Source: Bactericera cockerelli (lineage: Eukaryota > Arthropoda > Insecta > Hemiptera > Triozidae). Taken from it: a stretch of DNA of 64,000 nt. Made by a program: the position numbers and the translations under genes. The notes beneath the pieces were generated by a model. The model did not search any database. It saw only the letters and a list, made by a program, of their open reading frames with translations, and was not told where the DNA came from. The stretch lies in NCBI GenBank assembly GCA_024516035.1, contig CM044959.1, positions 13,491,174 through 13,555,173 on the forward strand, in the 5' to 3' direction. Shown here piece after piece: positions 57,079 through 64,000 of the stretch (positions are counted from its first letter, which is position 1; each line of letters starts with the position of its first letter).

Positions 57079-57895
57079 TGTAAAACTAGATGGAACCGTA
57101 GTCATCATTTTAGTTGAATAATTAAAATGAACTATAAGGAATAGTCAGTACAGACCTATCGTTGCATAGTTTTGAGGTAAAGTTGAACGACAACAAGAGT
57201 CTCGTAGCAATCAAGCTAATTTAATATTTGTATCACAAATCTGTTTTCCCTGTCTCAATTTGGAAACATGAAAATACAGGAAAAAAGTTTCAGATTTCAA
57301 GTACATAATATATATGTATTGTATTGAACTGATAAAGAAAGAAGAATACCAAAAATAATGGACCAAGAAGTTGCAAAAACAATGGACAAGCCATTTCTTA
57401 AAACATAATAAGATTGCCTCATTTTCAGAAGCTAGTAATTAAAAGGAATGCTTTAAAATTTGGTTTCCAGAATGTATGACCGGCAAACTTTCATTCCACA
57501 TGCCTTAATTTGGTCAGGTACAGATTTCGCCAGAACACCATTACAGAGCGTAGCCACACTAACCACTACCTAGTCCTCAATTCATTAAGAGAACTAATTG
57601 CTGAATGGTTAAATGTGGCCGCAAACCTCGAGGAATTGAGAAACTTTCAGACCGCAAGATGGATTGATTCTCTTTTTTAATTAGGAGGCCAGAAACATTT
57701 CATCCCGAAATCTACAGAAACTGGACATAGTAGAAACCTCGTTATAAGAGAAAAAATCTTGGTAACTTGGATTCTCTTAGAGAAAAGAAAAAAGCCTAAA
57801 ATGAACACGAGAAAGGTATTTATTTGGTTACGTAGAATCCTATAAATAAGTAATTTGAACTGTGTAAAAGAAAACGTAGGTATTATTCAAGAGAA
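57079..57895. other. No gene recognised
   Basis: Unremarkable AT-rich DNA. Confidence 0.35.
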
Positions 57896-58043
57896 CAACC
57901 GATCTCAGTAGCTTGATCGATAAGGCGGCGGACTTGTAACCTGGAGGTCGGTGGTTCAAGTCCCGGTTTCAGCTTAGATTTAGTGAAGCAAGTTTGAGTA
58001 GTTGTGATATCATGAAAGTGATGAACACAAATATGATAACTTT
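57896..58043 (+). mobile_element. SINE-D
   Basis: TCTCAGTAGCTTGATCGATA, GGCGGCGGACTTGTAACCTG, GGTGGTTCAAGTCCCGGTTT, TTGTGATATCATGAAAGTGA. Confidence 0.87.
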
Positions 58044-58168
58044 TTATTTGGTCATTCGGAGAAAATTTGCTCTTCAATGGGCCATAATCGAACCTGAGCA
58101 AATTAAGCATAGACAGTTTCCATCTCAACTATTAAGTGGGTATTTCTTCTATGCTGAAATAGACATTG

Positions 58169-58378
58169 TGTATACTGGCAGTCAAGTGGTTAACGCGCTA
58201 GTCTGGTAATCCAGGTTGCGTAGGGATCGGTTGGTTCGAATCCCACCTAGTGCATGAATTTTTCCTGATTAATTTGAGTTTGTGACCACATAATAATAAG
58301 ACTCTGAGGGTTAGGTGGTAGAAAATGCTTTGAGCATTAACCTCGCCTGGTGGTTACCTTCCACTAAAGTGTGTTGTC
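58169..58378 (+). mobile_element. SINE-C, near full length
   Basis: TGGCAGTCAAGTGGTTAACG, CCAGGTTGCGTAGGGATCGG, box B GGTTCGAATCCC, GACCACATAATAATAAGACT, GCTTTGAGCATTAACCTCGC. Confidence 0.9.
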
Positions 58379-59808
58379 TATTGGTGGCATATGAACATGT
58401 CGAAATTTTATTTCAATATCCTTTCTATGTCAAAATTTGGTAAAGAAAATCGATATTGTTTATTTGTACCTAGTTGTTCTCTGATACAAACATTTTGGCC
58501 TTTTGGCCCCCACGGCGTTGTATCCTAATTAACTTATAACACATACCACCCCGCCTCTGATACTTCAGTACATCCTGGTTATTAAAACGTCAAATAGAGC
58601 ACCATAAATATGCCGAATAACTAATAACCACAGTCTGCTATAGTCTGGTCTTAATCATATCACAGGTAATTAAATTACCCAAGTCATAATTTTAACTTTT
58701 ACTTCATCACTCCAACCAGACGGCCAGAGAGCCTCACGTTAATAAATTGCAATCCTATTTCACTGGTACCTTGATTTAATTACAGACTGTCGACAGAAGT
58801 GATTGGAGAAATTGTAAGGATTTCGAAAGCTGTCAAGTCAATTAGTTAAGAGTAATTAGTAGTTGGGTTGGGTGATCGACATATTGCCGTGGTAAGTTTT
58901 GAGTTCCGAACAAATGAGGTTTGGACAGTTTGACGGAAGCTTGAGTTGATGTACCGTGTTGTACCTATACAGCAGTGGGGCAAGTGAGAATGGACTTTCA
59001 GGAAATTATGTACATAAGTAGCGGGGAATTTGAAATGCCTTGGTGGTGGACGTTAAAGAGATACAGGGTACCATGTCAGGCCAAAAGACTAAGTTTTTTG
59101 GCAAAAAAAAAAGTTTTTTTTGCCACGAAGGCTGGCTACAAGCTCCGCTATGCCACAGACAGAAAATACAGCTACAAATCGCGGCTTGGATATGACGTAT
59201 GACCTCTACATTTTTTTTTTTAATGTGCATCAATTAATAAATTGTTAACACAGGTAAATATACAGTAAATACAGATTAGTGAGATTAGGTACATATTACA
59301 AACAAATTTGTTGTGAAGGTGAGAAAGTTAATAGATAGTGTCCACTTAAATTAACTAATCCTGTTTCATAATTTGGCCATAAGTCATTTTGGCCATAAGG
59401 TTTTCTCAGGCTTCCGTTTCGTGAGCCTCATTTCCAGACGAAGCCACGGGACGCGTAATGGGAAAAGTATCCTAATCCTGCGAAAAACCATTCGCTTCAC
59501 GGCTGGCTACATCAAAACCAGACGTATACACGTCCTCGTTAGAGCCAGAGAGGTACCCGGGTACAAATTGGCCAGACACCAGCCGTGCGCAGTCACAACA
59601 AACATTAGCCACGGGTCACCGGTTCGATGCAAGCGGTGCACACCAGAACCACCGGTGCAACCGATGCTCACCAGATCCACCGAGCATTCAGTCCGAGCGT
59701 TGCAAATCCTGCGGTCGCTTTCTCAACTTTCAAGATTGAATTCTCTCCTGATTGGGACGCAGGAAATCGAGAGACCTTGTTTAATGCGATCTTAATGAAT
59801 GACTGACT
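58379..59808. other. No gene recognised
   Basis: A 140-codon plus-strand frame at 59373-59795, basic and GC-richer than its flanks, shows no domain that could be identified. It stays unassigned. Confidence 0.35.
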
Positions 59809-59811
59809 ATA

Positions 59812-60870
59812 CAGGGTGATTCAGAAAAGTACCGTCAAACGTTAACCACATATTCTATAGGCTAGTTAAGGAGGGGTCAACTCTATAAAAGAAAGTGCGC
59901 AAATGCCTCCTAACGGAGGTACACGCCCCTTAAGGTGTTTTTAAACAATCGAAATTTTCATTTTACGGCTTACCTATTTGGGATATCGCAATGTGGTAAA
60001 AAAATCACTCTCAATACTAGATAGCACCTTTCTTTTGGCACAAAATTTAACACCATTCCAATGTCAGGGGCGGTCTCAGGAGGGTCAGATGGTAGAAAAA
60101 AGGTTCTAACTTTTTAGTCGTTGCTTGTAATTGAATTTGGTTTTCACCCTATTAAAACGTCTGTCATTGTCTACAAAAATGTTCTGAATAATTTTTTTCT
60201 AAAACCAACACAAACGCTTGAAAATCGAAATTGATGGGCTTAAGCCGAAATAAGATTTACAGCAAATGTTCCACATGGGCTCCTCTGGCTTCAATGCAGA
60301 CCTCCATACGCCTTCGAAAAGATTGACGAACACGTTCAAATATTCCAGGTGTATTTCTTTGTTAAATAATGAACTGGCTGAAAATTCTTGTTCTAAAATT
60401 GTATGCTAGTTGCATAGGTTTCAAAACTTAATGCGGTTTTAAAATCTTCAATTTCAATTTTCAAGCGTTTGTGTTGGTTTGAGAAAAAAATTATTCAGAA
60501 CATTTTTGTAGACAATGACAGACGTTTTAATAGGGTGAAAACCAAATTCAATTACAAGCAACGACTAAAAAGTTAGAACCTTTTTTCTACCATCTGACCC
60601 TCCTGAGACCGCCCCTAACATTGGAATGGTGTTAAATTTTGTGCCAAAAGAAAGGTGCTATCTAGTATTGAGAGTGATTTTTTTACCACATTGCGATATC
60701 CCAAATAGGTAAGCCGTAAAATGAAAATTTCGATTGTTTAAATACACCTTAAGGGGCGTGTACCTCCGTTAGGAGGCATTTGCGCACTTTCTTTTATAGA
60801 GTTGACCCCTCCTTAACTAGCCCATAGAATATGTGGTTAACGTTTGACGGTACTTTTCTGAATCACCCTG
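59812..60870. mobile_element. Tc1/mariner/IS630-type element with ~420-bp TIRs
   Basis: TA flanks both sides (59810-59811 and 60871-60872). The left arm, about 59812-60236, and the right arm, about 60450-60870, are near-perfect complements starting CAGGGTGATTCAGAAAAGTA. The middle of about 210 bp holds the 3' end of a transposase gene on the minus strand. Ends, TA duplication and the transposase tail agree on the superfamily. Confidence 0.85.
60257..60361 (-). pseudogene. IS630-type transposase, C-terminal remnant
   Basis: About 34 codons remain, including GIFERVRQSFRRRMEVCIEA and a terminal GAHVEHLL followed by TAA. Many insect IS630/Tc1-type transposases end with the same pattern (RVRxSFxRRxxxCIxxxGxHxEHLL). 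The catalytic core (DDE) and the DNA-binding domain are absent, and a stop codon immediately precedes the remnant. The piece is non-functional and lies between the two long arms. Confidence 0.75.
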
Positions 60871-60872
60871 TA

Positions 60873-62091
60873 TTTAATGCAATCTTAATGAATGACTATA
60901 TTCAATTAATCCATTACTATATTTAATTAGTTTATTCATTAAGGACTCTTTAATTGGTTGCTACGAGTAAGTCAACTCCTACTTTTAAACAATATCCATA
61001 TTATGTACAATTTGTACATACATAAGACCATAAGATATACTATATGAACTTAGGTCAACGGCACCGAGAAAGTGAGTAGAACCGCCAATGGACACTACAA
61101 AAATAATTCCAAGTCCCTTTACCCTTTGTTTAAGGTACGATAATCGCCCGCATTCAAGAATATTTGGTCAAATTATTATTTATCTCATAAATAAAGAAAA
61201 ATCCATGCAATAGTGTGGGATTGGAGAACTCACGAATTTTAACAAAAAAACCCATAAGTCCTGAACTAACACACTTTTTTGGTTGACATTCTATTGTTGT
61301 CCAATTCTCAAACATAACACAAGGAAAATTACGTGCAATGAGTGGGATTCGAACTCGATTCTCACGAATAACTGTCTAACTGGCGTCCAGACTATTTGAC
61401 TACAAATGCTTCAATTTAAAGAAAACGCAGCGCAAATGTACAAGGCTAAGAAACAAACACTCATCTTTTTTTTAAGAAAATTATTCTTCATAAGTCAAAT
61501 TCATCAAATCTATTTTTATTTTTACATCTAGTCCAAGCCCAATGTTCATCGCTACATATGTACATATTCAATCCACAAGCATGCAGCCAAAGACGATCGT
61601 TTCGTTATATTAATGTAATAAAAAAATGTAATTAAAATGTTATTTCACCAGAAACCACGTGGTGGTGTCCTAAATTCTGTGAGAAGTTTTCAAATTTTGT
61701 TTATCAAAATAAAACTGAACTATTGGTATAAACAAGAAGAAACCACGTGTGAGTTGTCACGTAGGCCTATGAATGTTGTATTGGACGAATAAATAGGAAG
61801 TATTGAAAGATCCGTATTCTCAGCCTTGAATATTGTTTTTTAGTCAACATCTCAGTTGAAAATCAACACGTCAATTTAAATGCTGCTAAAACTCGAGGAC
61901 CTAAATAGCGAGGAAAACAAAAGTATATTAAATAAATAAAATAAATGTGTTTCTTTGTGTTATAATATCACAATTTTTAGTGGATAGCGCAGAATTATAG
62001 GACATTTCCATATCTTTTAATATCCTAATATCTTATTTTTGCCTACAATTTCGCCACTGGCCGCTGCTCACATTAAAGCAGTTACTCATTT
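60873..62091. other. No gene recognised; diverged tRNA-like site
   Basis: TTTAATGCAATCTTAATGAA at 60873 repeats the sequence left of the element (59780). AGTGGGATTCGAACTCGATT at 61340 is a box-B complement of a degraded tRNA-like SINE (about 61330-61410, minus strand). Confidence 0.5.
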
Positions 62092-62094
62092 ATC

Positions 62095-62222
62095 CTCACG
62101 AGGTATGAGTGAACCCCGAACATCCAAGAACAGAGCAGAAAAAATCCTGCCCCGCTGGGGATCTAACCCAGGTCACCGTGCGTGTAATGCCTAGCGCGCT
62201 AACTCACTCGACAACGGTGACT
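62095..62222 (-). mobile_element. tRNA-derived repeat
   Basis: The reverse complement reads GTCGAGTGAGTTAGCGCGCT, GGCATTACACGCACGGTGAC and box B TGGGTTAGATCCCCA, followed by a body. The cloverleaf is incomplete. Confidence 0.55.
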
Positions 62223-62375
62223 TCACAAAAGTATATTTGGATTAGATTTCCGATGACACCTCAACTTAAAATGATAAACAATACTTTCTATTATATCTCA
62301 TAGGTAATAGAAAGTAAAAATCATATTATAGAAAAACATACTATGTAAAAAACATTTTCTTAGAAAAGATATCAG

Positions 62376-63250
62376 GGCTGTTAAAAAAGTTACCGAATTT
62401 AGTCTACTATATTAGGAGACTAGAACTAGATTAGATCAAAGCTGTTCAGAAAGGTTACCGAATGCTAGCCCCTGGCTGTCTAGATCAGATCAAAGTCTAG
62501 CTAGATCAAAGCTGTTCAGAAAGGTTACCGAATGCTCGCCATTGGCTGTCTAGATCAGATCAAAGTCTAGCTAGATCAAAGCTATTCAGAAAGGTTACCG
62601 AATGCTCGCCATTGGCTGTCTAGATCAGATCAAAGTCTAGCTCTATCAAAGCTCTGCAGAACGGTTACCGAATGCTGGCCACTGGCTGTCTAGATCAGAT
62701 CAAAGTCTAGCCAGATCAAAGCTCTTTAGAAGGGTTACCGAATGCTCGTCATTGGCTGTCTAGATCAGATCAAAGTCTAGCTCTATCAAAACGGTTACCG
62801 AATACTATGAGCCACTGGCTGTCTAGCTAGATCAAAGCTCTTTAAAAAGGTTACCGAATGCTAGCCACTGGATGTCTATATCAGATCAAAGTCTAGCTAG
62901 ATCAAAGCTCTTTAGAAAGGTTACCGAATGCTCGCCATTGGCTGTCTAGATCAGATCAAAGTCTAGCTAGATCAAAGCTCTTTAGAAGGGTTACCGAATG
63001 CTAGCCACTTTCTGTCTAAGCTAGATCAAAGATGTTCAGAAAGGTTACCGAATGCTGGCCACTGGTTGCCTGGATCAGATCAAAGTCTAGCTAGATCAAA
63101 GCTCTTTAGAAAGGTTACCGAATGCTAGCCACAGGCTGTCTAGATCAGATCAAAGTCTAGCTCTATCAAAGCTCTGCAGAAAGGTTATCGAATGCTCGCC
63201 ACTGGCTGTCTAGCTAGATCAAAGCTGTTCCGAAAGGTTACCGAATGTGG
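62376..63250. repeat. 70-bp tandem repeat, about twelve copies
   Basis: GTTACCGAATGCT begins at 62454, 62524, 62594, 62664 and 62734, then at less regular spacing. Each unit contains GGCTGTCTAGATCAGATCAA and GTCTAGCTAGATCAAAGCT. Some units lack one of the two half-blocks. Confidence 0.95.
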
Positions 63251-63575
63251 TGGATGGGTTTATTCACCCTGGGCAGAAGGAACAACTTTTACTTTCGCCC
63301 ATTCATCAGACCCGATACTCCGGACTGGCTCAATTCTAGAGCTCTGGTAGAAAGTTCAGCTAGACTTCCTTCTTTAATCTACATGACCAGTGGCGTAGGC
63401 CGCATAGATTTGGGGTCAACGTACCCTCTAATTGTCTTTTTAATTTACATTTTCACTGTATTTATTTACTCAAATATGTAGAGGTGCTCTGTTAAACTGT
63501 TGGCATAATGGGACTAACTGTCTTCCGCTGACAGTCTAAAACTCCTAATAAAGCACTGTTATAGGTACTTATCTT
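63251..63575. other. No gene recognised
   Basis: A 78-codon plus-strand frame runs out of the tandem array and shows no domain. Confidence 0.35.
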
Positions 63576-63706
63576 ATTATAAAACAGGATTAAATTTAAG
63601 ACAAGCCAGACTGTCTCTCAAGTCGGGCTATAGTAGTGCCCTATATATAATTGGTTGAAGCTCCGACGGGGTCTGTCTTATCTTGAATTTAATACTATTT
63701 TATAAT
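63576..63706. mobile_element. Foldback MITE, 131 bp
   Basis: ATTATAAAACAGGATTAAAT + TTAAGACAAGCCAGAC pairs imperfectly with GTCTGTCTTATCTTGAATTT + AATACTATTTTATAAT. No coding capacity. Related half-copies are at about 34882 and 30500. Confidence 0.7.
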
Positions 63707-63796
63707 TCAGACCGTACTGTCCACATTCTGATAGAATAGATTCGTTTCTAAAGAGAAAAAAAAATCACAGAAAAACCAAGCCAAAATTCAAATAGT

Positions 63797-64000
63797 AATA
63801 ACACTCTTTAGTGGAAGGTGACCACCAGGCGAGGTTAATACTCAAAGCATTTTCTACCACCTAACCCACAGAGTGTTTTTATTATGTGGTCACAAACTCA
63901 AATTGATGAGGAAAAATACATGCTCTGGGTGGGAATCGAACCAACGGATCTCTACGCTACTTGGATTAACAGACTAAGCGCGTTAACCACTTGACTACCA
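63797..64000 (-). mobile_element. SINE-C, cut by the window edge
   Basis: ACACTCTTTAGTGGAAGGTG, CACCAGGCGAGGTTAATACT, GGTGGGAATCGAACCAACGG, GCGCGTTAACCACTTGACTA, ending at the last base of the window. Confidence 0.88.

Noticed and set aside
59373..59795. 140-residue plus-strand ORF as a gene
   Set aside because: No domain, no splice support and no homologue recognised. The length can occur by chance in a GC-richer patch.
62376..63250. CRISPR-like array
   Set aside because: The units are adjacent tandem copies without unique spacers, in a eukaryotic genome. The same applies to the 29-, 45-, 106- and 161-bp arrays.

Overview
The window is metazoan, intron-containing, AT-rich nuclear DNA made almost entirely of repeats. 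There is no operon-like gene packing. Recognisable coding exons use GT-AG splice sites, and retroposed SINEs with tRNA-like or 5S-rRNA-like heads recur throughout. The repeat style and an Atg13-like exon suggest an invertebrate, plausibly an arthropod (hemipteran-like repeats come to mind); a mollusc cannot be excluded from sequence alone.

Only one conventional host gene can be named: a first coding exon of an Atg13 homologue on the minus strand near 33.85-34.01 kb. A possible terminal exon of an unidentified minus-strand gene lies just upstream at 34.46-34.65 kb.

The most striking structure is a 7.2-kb DNA transposon at 17863-25063. It has 16-bp inverted ends including the flanking TA (core CACTGAGAAAAAAA), a TA duplication on both sides, and large asymmetric subterminal satellites (21/41-bp and 65-bp units on the left; 161-bp and 21-bp units on the right). 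Two foldback hairpins lie in the left arm. The centre carries, all on the minus strand, a four-exon gene with a SAM-like start and a SAMD3-like C-terminal region, plus a two-zinc-finger ORF. Splice phases match across the gene, but three reading-frame breaks are visible. No transposase was seen.

Other elements with good boundaries are: a 742-bp element with an 8-bp target duplication nested in a tRNA-SINE (853-1594); a TTAA-flanked piggyBac-like element (3729-4794); a Harbinger-like MITE (42188-42306); a foldback MITE (63576-63706); and a Tc1/mariner/IS630-type element with inverted repeats of about 420 bp and a transposase C-terminal remnant (59812-60870).

SINEs fall into several families, named here for convenience. 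SINE-A, SINE-C and SINE-D are tRNA-like. SINE-B has a tRNA head and a Ceph-like tail. The 5S-SINE has a 5S-rRNA head and shares its central domain with SINE-B. A further repeat (R-E) contains a 38-bp minisatellite. The remainder is microsatellites, minisatellites (24, 29, 45, 63, 70, 77, 106, 120 and 161 bp) and AT-rich DNA in which no gene is seen. Family names, copy boundaries and periods were read by eye and are approximate.
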